Positions 26,016 through 34,631 of a stretch of 64,000 bases of DNA are shown here, one piece after another. This stretch comes from Streptomyces rimosus (GTDB taxonomy: Bacteria > Actinomycetota > Actinomycetes > Streptomycetales > Streptomycetaceae), in NCBI RefSeq assembly GCF_008704655.1, contig NZ_CP023688.1, positions 248,001-312,000 on the forward strand, in the 5' to 3' direction. Position numbers and translations under genes: made by a program. Within the stretch, counting starts at the first letter, position 1. The number at the start of each line of letters is the position of its first letter. The notes under the pieces were generated by a model that ran no database searches, was not told where the DNA came from, and saw nothing but the letters and a program-made list of their open reading frames with translations.

Positions 26016-26603
26016 TCAGCGCGGCAGCTGCGGGTCGTCGCGGCGCGGGGACGGCGGCTCGTCCTCGCGGATCACCTCACCCTGCACGATCTTGCCGTCC
26101 TGCTGGTGCATACGGGCCTGCTGGAAGGCATCGCCGAGCCCGCCCGGGGTGTAGCGGACCTGGCGGGTCAGCAGGCGCTCAGCGCGGCGGTGGAGCAGTT
26201 TGCGGGTGGGCGGGAAGAGGCAGAGCAGCCCGGCGGCGTCGGAGAGCAGGCCGGGGAACATCAGCAGGAGGCCGCCGAGCATGGGCAGCGTGTTGCCGCT
26301 GCCCGAGGACTTCTGCTCTTCGGGGCCGGCGGACGTCCCGGAGGCCGCGGGGCCGCCCTGCTGCACGCTCTCGGTGAGGTTCTTCCAGGCCCGGCGGCCG
26401 GCCCGCTTGATCACGTAGCCGCCCGCGACCACGCCCGCGACCAGCAGCAGAAGGACCGTCAGTCCGCCCGCCGCGTCGGCGACAAGAGTGAGCAGCCATA
26501 TCTCCAGCACCACCCAGGCGGCGACGCCCAAGGGGACGAACCGGCGGGCGCGCGAGCGCTGGGGCGGGCGGGACCGGGGCGGCGGCGTGGCTGCGAACGT
26601 CAT
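26016..26603 (-). CDS. FxsA family membrane protein
   Basis: This 195-residue protein has two hydrophobic regions (PLGVAAWVVLEIWLLTLVAD, LTVLLLLVAGVVAGGYVIKR) and a later helix pair PMLGGLLLMFPGLLSDAAGL, LCLFPPTRKLL, which is the FxsA signature (PGLLSD, FPPTR). FxsA in E. coli limits phage exclusion by the F plasmid; the actinobacterial role is unknown. The C-terminus has GEVIREDEPP. ATG start at 26603; no clear ribosome site. It converges on the rbpA/sRNA transcripts. Confidence 0.9.
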   Translation of the reverse strand: MTFAATPPPRSRPPQRSRARRFVPLGVAAWVVLEIWLLTLVADAAGGLTVLLLLVAGVVAGGYVIKRAGRRAWKNLTESVQQGGPAASGTSAGPEEQKSSGSGNTLPMLGGLLLMFPGLLSDAAGLLCLFPPTRKLLHRRAERLLTRQVRYTPGGLGDAFQQARMHQQDGKIVQGEVIREDEPPSPRRDDPQLPR

Positions 26604-26743
26604 GTCTCAAGTGTGCCTGGCCCCGGCCGCCACGCCCGCCCGCGGGTCCGCCTCCCGGAGCGTTCGGGCCGTGGAGGAACACCCGCGGGTCACCCCGGCA
26701 CCCTGCGGGTACGCCCCGGACGACGCAGGCCCCGCCGAATGCC

Positions 26744-27112
26744 TCAGGCCCCGCCGAAGACGATCAGGCAGAACTCGTTGCCCTCGGGGTCGGCGAGCAC
26801 CGTGGTCGGGCAGCCCGCGTCGTCGAACGGACCGCGCAGCACCCGCGCGCCGAGCGCCGTCAGCCGGCTCAGCTCGGGTTCCATGGCCGGTACCCGCAGG
26901 TCGATGTGCATGCGGTTCTTGCCCCGCTTGGGCTCGGGCACCTCCTGGAGCAGCAGCTCGGGGTGGCGTCCGGCCGGGTCGGTCAGGGCGGTGTACGGCG
27001 GTGCCGTCCGCGTGATCCGGTAGCCGAGGGCCCGGCTCCAGAACTCCGCGAGCGTCTTCCGGTCGTCGCAGTCCAGCACCACGACGATCTCCTTCGGCGC
27101 CGCTTCGGTCAT
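26744..27112 (-). CDS. VOC-family protein (glyoxalase/bleomycin-resistance fold)
   Basis: This 122-residue single-domain VOC protein has IVVVLDCDDRKTLAEFWSRALGYR, the RMHIDLRVPAM metal/ligand strand and VLADPEGNEFCLIVFGG at the C-terminus. VOC domains use paired beta-alpha-beta-beta-beta units to bind metal or small ligands; the substrate here is not evident. AGAGGAG lies seven bases before the ATG at 27112. It stands alone, with its start 130 bp from the small acidic gene on the other strand. Confidence 0.9.
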   Translation of the reverse strand: MTEAAPKEIVVVLDCDDRKTLAEFWSRALGYRITRTAPPYTALTDPAGRHPELLLQEVPEPKRGKNRMHIDLRVPAMEPELSRLTALGARVLRGPFDDAGCPTTVLADPEGNEFCLIVFGGA

Positions 27113-27241
27113 CGCGTACTCCTCTCGCTCGTACCCCTGGCCGTACGTGTGCCCCGATCGCCGCGGAACGCATGCGCCCCCGGCCGTCGGGCACCCGTAC
27201 CGGACACCCTTTCCCGATTTCCCACGAGGAGGCCGAACGCG

Positions 27242-27487
27242 ATGGACAAGCGCAGCGAGACGCCGGAGCAGGGCGGCAGCGCCATCCCCCGGGACCTGCC
27301 GGACCAGCAGGCGGACCCGCGGGACGCCCCGGACCCCTGGGAGGGCCGCAGCCCCGACGAGGGGGACGACGAGGAGGAGCACACGGACGTCCCCGACACC
27401 GATGTCTCCGGTACGGGCCGCCGCGGCGCGCCGCGCTCACACGACGTGCAGACCGACGAGCCGACCCCGGACGAGCCCGCCGACTGA
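27242..27487 (+). CDS. Small acidic hydrophilic protein
   Basis: This 81-residue protein is rich in Asp, Glu, Pro and Gln and appears disordered. It has no hydrophobic segment or recognised domain. GAGGAGG nine bases before the ATG is an excellent ribosome site, and codon use follows the genome, so it is probably real. Similar short proteins occur in Streptomyces; the function is unknown. Confidence 0.6.
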   Translation: MDKRSETPEQGGSAIPRDLPDQQADPRDAPDPWEGRSPDEGDDEEEHTDVPDTDVSGTGRRGAPRSHDVQTDEPTPDEPAD

Positions 27488-27504
27488 TGCGGACCGCGGA
27501 CCGC

Positions 27505-27535
27505 CCCCGCGGGCCCGGCCGCCGTGCCCGCGGGG
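27505..27535. terminator. Hairpin between convergent genes
   Basis: A perfect 10-bp stem CCCCGCGGGC/GCCCGCGGGG (27505-27514 with 27526-27535) and an 11-base loop lie between the small acidic gene and the convergent F420-type oxidoreductase. There is no T tract. Confidence 0.6.
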
Positions 27536-27579
27536 ACGCACCGTCCCCGCGAGGCGCGCGGTTCGGCTTCCGGCCCGGT

Positions 27580-28545
27580 CTACAGCTCCCGGAGCGCGGG
27601 CAGCAGCTTCTTGCCGGCCCAGTCGAAGAATTCCCGCTGGTGGTCGCCGCCGACCTGGACGACGGCGACCTCGTCGAAGCCGGCCTCCGCGTACGGGCGC
27701 ACCGCCTCGACGAAGTCGTCCACGTTGTCGCCGCAGGGAATGGTCTCGGCGACGTCCTCCGGCCGTACGAACTGGGTGGCCCCGGCGAATCCCTCCGGGT
27801 CCGGCAGCTCGGAGTTGACCTTCCAGCCGCCGGCGAACCAGCGGAACTGGTCGTGGGCGCGCTTCACGGCGGCGTCCCGGTCGGGGTCGTAGCAGATGGG
27901 CAGCTGGCCGACGCGCGGCTTGCCCTTGCCGCCGTGCTTCTCGAAGGAGCTGATCAGCTCGCCCTTCGGCTCGGTCGCGATGACCAGGTCGGCGAGGCGG
28001 CCGGCGATCTCGCAGGACCGCTCCCCCGAGACGGCAACGCCGATCGGCGGAGCCTGCTCGGGCAGGTCCCAGAGTTTGGCGGCGTCCACCTCGAAGTGGT
28101 TGCCGTGGTAGGTGACCTTGCCGCCGTCGAAGAGCGCCCGGATGATCTCCAGGGCTTCGGTGAGCATCTCGTGGCGGGTGTTCTTGCCCGGCCAGCCGTG
28201 CCCGACGACGTGCTCGTTCAGGTTCTCGCCCGCGCCCAGCCCGAGCCGGAAGCGGCCCTCGGAGAGCAGCTGCATGGTCGCGGCCTTCTGCGCGACGACG
28301 GCGGGGTGGTAGCGCACGGTCGGGCAGGTCACGTACGTCATCAGCGGGATGCGGGAGGTGGCCTGCGCCGCGGCGCCCAGGACGCTCCAGGCGTATGGGG
28401 CGTGGCCCTGGGAGGTCAGCCACGGCGCGTAGTGGTCGGAGGTCACCGAGAAGTCGAAGCCGGTTTCCTCGGCCCGGACGACGTGGTCGACGAGATCACG
28501 CGGGCCCGCTTGCTCTGTCATCATCGTGTAGCCGATTTGCACCAT
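27580..28545 (-). CDS. LLM-class F420-dependent oxidoreductase
   Basis: This 321-residue enzyme belongs to the luciferase-like barrel family with the F420-glucose-6-phosphate dehydrogenase-type pattern: QIGYTMMTEQAGPRDLVDHV, DFSVTSDHYAPWLTSQGHAP, TYVTCPTVRYHPAVVAQKAA, RFRLGLGAGENLNEHVVG, PPIGVAVSGERSCEIAG and PCGDNVDDFVEAVRPYAEAG. F420 use is likely from the family, but the substrate is unknown. The ATG start has no strong ribosome site. It lies upstream-facing of ppm1, on the same strand, 163 bp away, with a hairpin between. Confidence 0.92.
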   Translation of the reverse strand: MVQIGYTMMTEQAGPRDLVDHVVRAEETGFDFSVTSDHYAPWLTSQGHAPYAWSVLGAAAQATSRIPLMTYVTCPTVRYHPAVVAQKAATMQLLSEGRFRLGLGAGENLNEHVVGHGWPGKNTRHEMLTEALEIIRALFDGGKVTYHGNHFEVDAAKLWDLPEQAPPIGVAVSGERSCEIAGRLADLVIATEPKGELISSFEKHGGKGKPRVGQLPICYDPDRDAAVKRAHDQFRWFAGGWKVNSELPDPEGFAGATQFVRPEDVAETIPCGDNVDDFVEAVRPYAEAGFDEVAVVQVGGDHQREFFDWAGKKLLPALREL

Positions 28546-28677
28546 ATGCCGCGAGTTTCCCGATCATGCGACCGCAAAACTCGGCCTCGCAATGATCACC
28601 GGCGGGGCCCGGCCACTCCGCCCGACCGGCCTAGCATGTGCTTCCGCGAACCTCCGGACCACGCGTACCCAGCGGCG

Positions 28678-28701
28678 GGCGGGGGCGCGACGGCCCCCGC
28701 C
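28678..28701 (-). terminator. Hairpin after ppm1
   Basis: A perfect 9-bp stem GGCGGGGGC/GCCCCCGCC (28678-28686 with 28693-28701) with a 6-base loop lies immediately downstream of the ppm1 stop on the minus strand and probably ends the lnt-ppm1 transcript. Confidence 0.6.
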
Positions 28702-28708
28702 GCCCCGC

Positions 28709-29467
28709 TCAGCGCCCGCGAAGCTTGTTGACCCGCGAGCCGACGCCCCAGCCGGTGACCCGCCACAGGGCCTCCACGACGATGTCCTTGCTCATCTTGC
28801 TGTCGCCGCGCTCGCGCTCGACGAAGGTGATGGGGACCTCGACGACGTGGAAGCCGCTCTCGACGGCGCGGCGGGCCAGGTCGACCTGGAAGCAGTAGCC
28901 CTGCGAGGAGACCTCGTCCAGGCCGAGCCCTTCCAGGGTCTCCTTGCGGAAGGCGCGGTAGCCGCCGGTGACGTCGCGCAGCGGTACGTCCAGCATGGCG
29001 CGGCAGTACGTGCTGCCGCCGCGGGAGAGGTACTCGCGGTGCTTGGGCCAGTTCACCACCCGGCCGCCGGGCACCCAGCGGGAGCCGAGCACGAGGTCGG
29101 CGCCCTTGAGGGCGGTGAGCAGCCGGGGCAGCTCCTCGGGGCGGTGGGAGCCGTCGGCGTCCATCTCCACCAGGACGCCGAAGCCGTGCTCGATGCCCCA
29201 CCGGAAGCCCGCCAGGTAGGCGGCGCCGAGCCCTTCCTTGCCCTTGCGGTGCAGCACCTGGACGTGGTCGTCCGCCGCCGCCAGCTCGTCGGCGATCTTG
29301 CCCGTGCCGTCCGGGCTGTTGTCGTCCGCGACGAGGATGTGCGCCTCCGGCACGGCGGACCGTACCCGCGAGACGATCGGCTTGATGTTCTCCGCCTCGT
29401 TGTACGTCGGAATGATCACCAAGGTGGTCCCGAGCGGACCGTACTTCCGCTGACCGCCGTCTGTCAC
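28709..29467 (-). CDS. ppm1: Polyprenol monophosphomannose synthase
   Basis: This 252-residue GT2 enzyme transfers mannose from GDP-mannose to a polyprenyl phosphate at the inner face of the membrane. The resulting lipid feeds protein O-mannosylation and lipoglycans. Hallmarks are TLVIIPTYNEAENIKPIV, VADDNSPDGTG and the metal-binding D103-A-D105 in VEMDADGSHRP, then the GSRWVPGG and GGYRAFRKETLE blocks. No C-terminal membrane anchor is present, as is usual for the actinobacterial form. Its ATG overlaps the lnt stop by 4 bp (29464-29467), so the two are translationally coupled. Confidence 0.95.
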   Translation of the reverse strand: MTDGGQRKYGPLGTTLVIIPTYNEAENIKPIVSRVRSAVPEAHILVADDNSPDGTGKIADELAAADDHVQVLHRKGKEGLGAAYLAGFRWGIEHGFGVLVEMDADGSHRPEELPRLLTALKGADLVLGSRWVPGGRVVNWPKHREYLSRGGSTYCRAMLDVPLRDVTGGYRAFRKETLEGLGLDEVSSQGYCFQVDLARRAVESGFHVVEVPITFVERERGDSKMSKDIVVEALWRVTGWGVGSRVNKLRGR

Positions 29468-31116
29468 TGCTGCCCCTTCTCGTCCTTGCTACGCCCGCGC
29501 CGGCCCACGACTGCCGCGGCGACGCAGGACAGAAGCCCCACGATAGCGAGCGCCCACTCCGGAACGGCACCGACGCGGTCGGCGACGGTCTTTTCGTCAC
29601 GCAGGGGGAGGCTCGCCCGCAACACCCCTTGGGTGAACTCCGGGATCTTGTGGGTGACCGTACCGTCGGGGGCCACCACCGCGCTGATGCCGCTGGTGGC
29701 CGCCGTGACGACGGCACGGCCGTGTTCGACGGCGCGCAGTTTGGACATGGCCAGCTGCTGTTCCGGCTGTCCGGTGCGGCCGTAGGTGGCGTTGTTGGTC
29801 TGTACGACGAGCGCGCGGGCGCCCGCGTTCACCGTGTCGTGGACGATTTCGTCGTAGGCGACCTCGAAGCAGATGACGTCGCCGAGCCGGGCGGGGCCGA
29901 CCGCGAGCACCCCGGTGCGGTCGCCGGGGTAGAAGTCGCGCGGCACCCGCTGGAACCGGGTGATGACCTTGCTGAGCTGCTCGCGGAAGGGCACGTACTC
30001 GCCGAACGGCACCGGGTGCTGCTTGGTGTACGAGGCGCCGGGGCCTTTCACCGGGTCCCACACGATGCCCTGGTTGAAGACATAGCCGGGCTTGTCCGGG
30101 TGGTCGACGAGGGCGCCGACGAGAACCGGCACGCCGATCGACTTGACCGCCGCTTCGATGCGGTCGTACGCCTGCGGGTAGCGGAACGGGTCCAGATCCG
30201 AGGCGTTCTCGGGCCAGATCACCAGGTCGGGCTTCTTCGCCTTGCCCGCCTTCACATCGGCGGCCAGTTTCTCCGTCGCCGTGGCGTGGTTGTCCAGGAT
30301 CTTCATCGGGCGGCCGAGGAAGTCCATGCCGGGCTTTTGCACGTTGCCCTGGACGATGGCGATGTCGACGCGGTCGTCCGCGCCGGTGTGCACCGGCACC
30401 AGCAGCCCGGACACCGACACCGCGGCGGCCAGTCCGACCGCCTCCACCGCGGGCAGCGCCGCCCGCACCGGCCTTCCCTTCCCGCGCAGCCGCCACAGGA
30501 CGACGGCCGCGGCGGCCAGCAGCGAGCCGCTGAGGGCGACGGCGAAGGTCACCAGCGGCGCGCCGCCCAGGGCCGCGAGCGGCGTGAAGGGCGAGCCGGT
30601 GTTGGCGAAGGCGAGCCGCCCCCACGGGAAGCCGCCGAAGGGGACGCGGTCGCGCGCCCACTCCTCGGTGACCCACAGACAGGCGGCCCACACCGGCCCG
30701 TACTTCAGGCGGGAGGTACGGGCGAGCCCCGCGCCCAGCAGGGCCACGTACAGGGCCTGCACCAGGGCCAGTCCGAACACCGCGTCCCAGCCGACGACGT
30801 GCAGCCACTTCAGCAGCAGGAAGAAGAACGGCAGCCCGAAGGCGAAGCCCGTCCAGGCGCCCTGCCGGGCCGTCCGGCCGCGCGTGAGCAGGCCGAGGGC
30901 CGCGACGCCGACGAGGGACAGCGGCCACAGGTCGTACGGCGGGAAGGCCAGCGCGAGGACGAGGCCGCCGAGGACGGCGATTGCCGTGCGCGGCGCCTCG
31001 CGGCGGACCAGCGCCGCGAACCGGCGGCCACGTCCGCGCCGGGCCGGCGCGTCGGTATCGGAGCCCGATGGCACGGTCCCGGCCTTCCTTGCAGGTCGTG
31101 CGGTGGTGTCGGGCAC
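29464..31116 (-). CDS. lnt: Apolipoprotein N-acyltransferase
   Basis: This 550-residue membrane enzyme adds the third acyl chain to lipoproteins. Six or so N-terminal membrane helices precede an extracellular nitrilase-type domain with catalytic residues E (about 302, VIWPENASD), K (about 365, YTKQHPVPFGEYVPF) and C (about 416, DVICFEVAYDE). Coupling to ppm1 is the classical actinobacterial arrangement. Two in-frame GTG starts (31116 and 31074) each have AAGGAAGG at a good distance because the initiation region has been duplicated; the earlier start is given, and the products would differ by 14 N-terminal residues. A final membrane segment (about 530) closes the protein. Confidence 0.92.
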   Translation of the reverse strand: MPDTTARPARKAGTVPSGSDTDAPARRGRGRRFAALVRREAPRTAIAVLGGLVLALAFPPYDLWPLSLVGVAALGLLTRGRTARQGAWTGFAFGLPFFFLLLKWLHVVGWDAVFGLALVQALYVALLGAGLARTSRLKYGPVWAACLWVTEEWARDRVPFGGFPWGRLAFANTGSPFTPLAALGGAPLVTFAVALSGSLLAAAAVVLWRLRGKGRPVRAALPAVEAVGLAAAVSVSGLLVPVHTGADDRVDIAIVQGNVQKPGMDFLGRPMKILDNHATATEKLAADVKAGKAKKPDLVIWPENASDLDPFRYPQAYDRIEAAVKSIGVPVLVGALVDHPDKPGYVFNQGIVWDPVKGPGASYTKQHPVPFGEYVPFREQLSKVITRFQRVPRDFYPGDRTGVLAVGPARLGDVICFEVAYDEIVHDTVNAGARALVVQTNNATYGRTGQPEQQLAMSKLRAVEHGRAVVTAATSGISAVVAPDGTVTHKIPEFTQGVLRASLPLRDEKTVADRVGAVPEWALAIVGLLSCVAAAVVGRRGRSKDEKGQQ

Positions 31117-31147
31117 GGTCGGCCTTCCTTGCAGGTCGTGCGGTGGT
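31081..31147. repeat. 27-bp direct repeat duplicating the lnt translation start region
   Basis: Positions 31081-31107 and 31121-31147 are identical. On the minus strand each copy carries AAGGAAGG followed by GTG at 6 or 8 bases. Both GTGs are in the lnt frame. The 2-base difference in spacer keeps the starts 42 bp apart, a multiple of three. Confidence 0.95.
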
Positions 31148-31748
31148 CAGCAGACCGTACAACGGTGCCGTGGAATTGCGGACCGGGGGTGCGTGCGGGT
31201 ATAAGCTCCGCCGCCCGGCGTAGGCGGCCGGGGACCGGCGCACCGCCGTGAGATGCGGAACGGGGCGCGTCAGCGGGCGGCGTGGACCGGATCGGGACGC
31301 GCGCTCGTGCGCTGCGGATCGGGGCCCGGTGCCCTTCGGGCCGACCTGGGACCCGCTGGCTGCGGGTCGACCTGAAGCCGTTGTCTACTGAGCAACCGGG
31401 CCCCACCCGGGTCGCACCTTCTCCCTGGCCCTTGACGAGCAGGGAGGGACCCCCATCCGGCCGAAACCTTCCGTCGTCCCCGTGCCGCAGGGGCTGGACC
31501 TGGCTCCCAGTGGCGGTGTGCCGGTGCGGCACCCCGTCCCATGGCCCAGTTGCGTTCGACGACCGCGCGGAGGTCTCCCGGTCTGACGTCCTGTGGTGGA
31601 CCCGGCCGAACCTACCGGCCGCCGACCGTCTGCTGTCAACAGTTGCCCGGCCTGCGTGGTTTTCGCGTCGCCCCAGGCCGGCGCCCGCTCTCCCAGGTGG
31701 GGCGGGCGCCCGCGGGCGCATTCCGCCGCGGCACGCGCCCCCGTGAAG
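31148..31748. other. About 600 bp without a recognisable gene; possible structured region
   Basis: No frame here looks coding on either strand. A long-range pair GTGCCGCA (31482-31489) and TGCGGCAC (31525-31532) encloses further small stems, and GGCGCCCGC/GCGGGCGCC (31680-31710) forms a hairpin just past the amidohydrolase stop that may be its terminator. The lnt promoter should lie in the right-hand part near 31150-31200. Confidence 0.4.
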
Positions 31749-33389
31749 TCACTCGTTCGGCCGTCCGTACACCGTGCGACCGCCGACCACCGTCCGCAGG
31801 CATACGGGCAGGTCCCGGCCGGGCGTGAGGTCGGGCAGGCCGGGGGTGCCGGAGCGGGGGTCGGTGGACCAGCGTTCGACGCGCTCGTCGGGGGCCTGGA
31901 CGACCAGGTCGCCGGTGCGCCAGACCGCGTAGTCGGCGGGCGCGCCGGGCACCAGGACGCCCGCGTCGTCGCGGCCGATGGCGCGCCAGCCGCCGCGGGT
32001 GTGCGCGGTGAACGCGGCGCGCGCGGAGATGCCGTGCTCGCGGGTGCGGTGGAAGACCGCGGCGCGCAGGGTGCCCCACGGGTTCAGCGGGGTGACGGGG
32101 CTGTCGGAGCCGAGGGCGAGCGGCACGCCGGCGCGCAGCAGGGCGGCGTACGGGTTGAGGGTGCGGGCGCGTTCGGCGCCCAGGCGGGCGGCGTACATGC
32201 CGTCCTCGCCGCCCCAGGCCGCGTCGAAGGCGGGCTGTACGGAGGCGGTCAGCGCGAATTCGGCGAACGCGGCGATGGTGGCCCCGGTGAGCATCTCGGC
32301 GTGCTCGACGCGGTGCCGGGCGGCCCGGACGCGGGCCAGGCCGACCCGGTCGGCGGCGGCCCGTACGCCGTCGGTGACGGCGGTCAGCGCGGCGTCGCCG
32401 ATGGCGTGGAAACCGGCCTGGAGCCCGGCCTCGGTGCAGGCTGCCACATGCGCCGCGACGGCGTGGGCGTCCAAGTGGGCAGTTCCGGTGTGGTCCGCGT
32501 CGGCGTACGGGGCGTGCAGGTGGGCGGTGTGCGAGCCGAGGGAGCCGTCGGCGAACAGGTCGCCGGCCGCGCCGATGGCGCCGAGCTCCCTGATCCGGTC
32601 GGCGTCCTTTGCGTTGGTGACGGTCTCCGCCCAGTAGCCGACGACGCGCGGCCCGGGCTCGCGCGCGGCGCGCGCCAGCAGGGCGGTGAAGTCGTCCTCG
32701 CTGGAGATGTCGGGTCCGGCGCACTCATGGAGGCTGCCGATGCCCAGCGACGCCGCGTGTGCGAGGGCCGCCGCCTGGGCGGCGTCGCGCTGCGCGGGAG
32801 TGACGGTGGCGTGCGCGGCGGCCCGTACGGCGTGGTGCGCGGCGCCGGTCAGCGGCTGCTCGGCGTGGAATCCGGGCAGGTCGCGGAGGCCGGGGACGAG
32901 GTCGAGGAGGGCGGTGGTGACGACCGCGGAGTGCACGTCCACCCGGGTCAGGTAGAGCGGCCGGCCGCCGGTGGCGGCGTCCAGTTCGGCGCGGGAAGGC
33001 GGCCGGCCCTCGGGCCAGGCGGTGGCGTCCCAGCCGTGTCCCAGCAGGACCCGGTCCGCCGGGCGGGCCGCGGCGTACTCCCGTACGCGGGCCAGCGCGT
33101 CGGGGAGCGTACGGGCGCCGGACAGGTCCAGGCCGGTGAGCGCGAGGCCGGTGGCCGTCGTGTGCACATGTGCGTCCGTGAACGCCGGGGTGACGAGTGC
33201 GCCGTCGAGGTGCACCACCTCGTCCACGCCGTCGGCGAAGGAGTCGGCGGCGCCTTCCTCGCCGACCCAGGCGATGCTGTCGCCCTCGACCACCATGGCC
33301 GTGGCGAACGGGTCGGCGGGGCTGTGCACCTCCCCGCCGCGCAGCAGGACGGTACGGGGCCGGGCCGGGTCGGGGGTGCGCTCACTCAT
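31749..33389 (-). CDS. Amidohydrolase-family protein (YtcJ type)
   Basis: This 546-residue metal-dependent hydrolase has the urease-like TIM barrel: [19 protein letters not shown] (first HxH), then [78 protein letters not shown] and [15 protein letters not shown]. The set is that of the YtcJ/imidazolonepropionase-like group. Substrate is not clear. The frame extends further upstream, but the ATG at 33389 begins at a normal N-terminus ([11 protein letters not shown]). No strong ribosome site is present. The gene appears alone. Confidence 0.92.
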   Translation of the reverse strand: MSERTPDPARPRTVLLRGGEVHSPADPFATAMVVEGDSIAWVGEEGAADSFADGVDEVVHLDGALVTPAFTDAHVHTTATGLALTGLDLSGARTLPDALARVREYAAARPADRVLLGHGWDATAWPEGRPPSRAELDAATGGRPLYLTRVDVHSAVVTTALLDLVPGLRDLPGFHAEQPLTGAAHHAVRAAAHATVTPAQRDAAQAAALAHAASLGIGSLHECAGPDISSEDDFTALLARAAREPGPRVVGYWAETVTNAKDADRIRELGAIGAAGDLFADGSLGSHTAHLHAPYADADHTGTAHLDAHAVAAHVAACTEAGLQAGFHAIGDAALTAVTDGVRAAADRVGLARVRAARHRVEHAEMLTGATIAAFAEFALTASVQPAFDAAWGGEDGMYAARLGAERARTLNPYAALLRAGVPLALGSDSPVTPLNPWGTLRAAVFHRTREHGISARAAFTAHTRGGWRAIGRDDAGVLVPGAPADYAVWRTGDLVVQAPDERVERWSTDPRSGTPGLPDLTPGRDLPVCLRTVVGGRTVYGRPNE

Positions 33390-33535
33390 AGCGGACAGTT
33401 TGGCCCCTGGGCGCGGCTGCCCCGCACGCGGGGTCGGGATCGTGCCGCGGGCGTACAGGCGTGGCGCACGCCGCCTTCGCGCGCGCCCTGACGCCCCCGG
33501 GCGCTCCACAACGCCCCAGGGCGCGCCGCTCCGCC

Positions 33536-33976
33536 TCAGATACGGGGCGGCCGGGCCTCGTACGGCGTGGACAGCACCACCGTGGTGCGCGTGGAAACCC
33601 CGGCCAGGGTGCGGATGCGGGTCAGCAGGTGCTCCAGCTCCAAAGGTGTGGCCACCCGCACTTTGAGGATGTAGTTCTCGTCGCCCGCCACGCTGTGGCA
33701 CGCCTCCAGCTCGGGCACCTCGGCCAGGCGGTCGGCGATGTCGTCCGGAGCGCTGGGGTCGAAGGGTTTCACCGAGATGAAAGCGGTGAGCGGCAGCCCC
33801 ACCGCCTCCGGGTCCACGATCGCGGCATAGCCGCGGATCACACCGCGCTGTTCCAGGCGGCGCACCCGCTGGTGCACCGCCGAGGTCGACAGGCCGGTGG
33901 CCTTGCCCAGGTCGGTGTAGCTCATCCGCCCGTCCTTGACGAGCAGCTCCACGATTTGTCGGTCCAGCTCCTCCAC
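33536..33976 (-). CDS. Lrp/AsnC-family transcriptional regulator
   Basis: This 146-residue regulator binds DNA through an N-terminal winged helix (LDRQIVELLVKDGRMSYTDLGKATGLSTSAVHQRVRRLEQRGVI) and senses a ligand, typically an amino acid, with a C-terminal ferredoxin-like RAM domain (VPELEACHSVAGDENYILKVRVAT). The start is a GTG with AGGTTG upstream. The amidohydrolase starts 146 bp downstream on the same strand and could be a target or a neighbour only. Confidence 0.93.
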   Translation of the reverse strand: MEELDRQIVELLVKDGRMSYTDLGKATGLSTSAVHQRVRRLEQRGVIRGYAAIVDPEAVGLPLTAFISVKPFDPSAPDDIADRLAEVPELEACHSVAGDENYILKVRVATPLELEHLLTRIRTLAGVSTRTTVVLSTPYEARPPRI

Positions 33977-34193
33977 GCGATCAACCTACTGTGCTCGGGC
34001 GTATGTGCGCACCGTACGCCGGATCGTGGACGCGTCCGCGCGGGGCGTGTGACCAATGCCACACGCGTGACCCCGTATCCCTCAGGGCTCGGCGATTATG
34101 CGCGGGGCATGGGGGGAATTGCTGCTGTTGGCCGGAGCCGCCCGTCACAGGAAGCCGGCGGCCCGCGCGGCCCACCCGAGGGGGAACAACATC

Positions 34194-34607
34194 ATGCGAC
34201 GTCAGAAGACCGATTCAGCGCCGCTCAGCCACGACGTCCAGGAGGGCGACAGTCTCGTCCTCGCGGCCGAGGACGAGCTCGACGACTCCTTCGAGACCAT
34301 GGAGATCTTCCGGGTGACGTGCCCGGACTGCGCCCAGCCGATCGCGCTGCTCGCGGACGAGGACATCCTTCCCGAGCACGCACTGTGCCCCACGCCGTGG
34401 AACCCCTTCTGCCTGACGGTGTGCGAGGGCTCCGGGCGGCCGGTCTCCGACGCGCCCGCGACGGACGACTCGCTCCGTGCCCAGGAGCAGGACGCCGCGG
34501 TGCTGCTGACCCTCCCGGAGGGCCTGGACTGGCGCCGGCAGCCGTTCTCGCACGTGGGCGGCCCGGGCACGCGCCCGACGCGGGTGCCGCGGATGCGCCG
34601 GCCCTGA
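34194..34607 (+). CDS. Conserved hypothetical protein with a Cys pair
   Basis: This 137-residue protein has VTCPDCAQPIALLADEDILPEH at the centre, a zinc-ribbon-like pair, and later CPTPWNPFCLTVCEGSG with further cysteines. The tail ends PTRVPRMRRP. There is no membrane segment. GAGGGGG seven bases before the ATG is a good ribosome site. It resembles a Streptomyces-specific family; the function is unknown. It converges on the kinase-like gene 24 bp away. Confidence 0.72.
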   Translation: MRRQKTDSAPLSHDVQEGDSLVLAAEDELDDSFETMEIFRVTCPDCAQPIALLADEDILPEHALCPTPWNPFCLTVCEGSGRPVSDAPATDDSLRAQEQDAAVLLTLPEGLDWRRQPFSHVGGPGTRPTRVPRMRRP

Positions 34608-34631
34608 ACCCGGACGGCGCGGGGACGTTCC

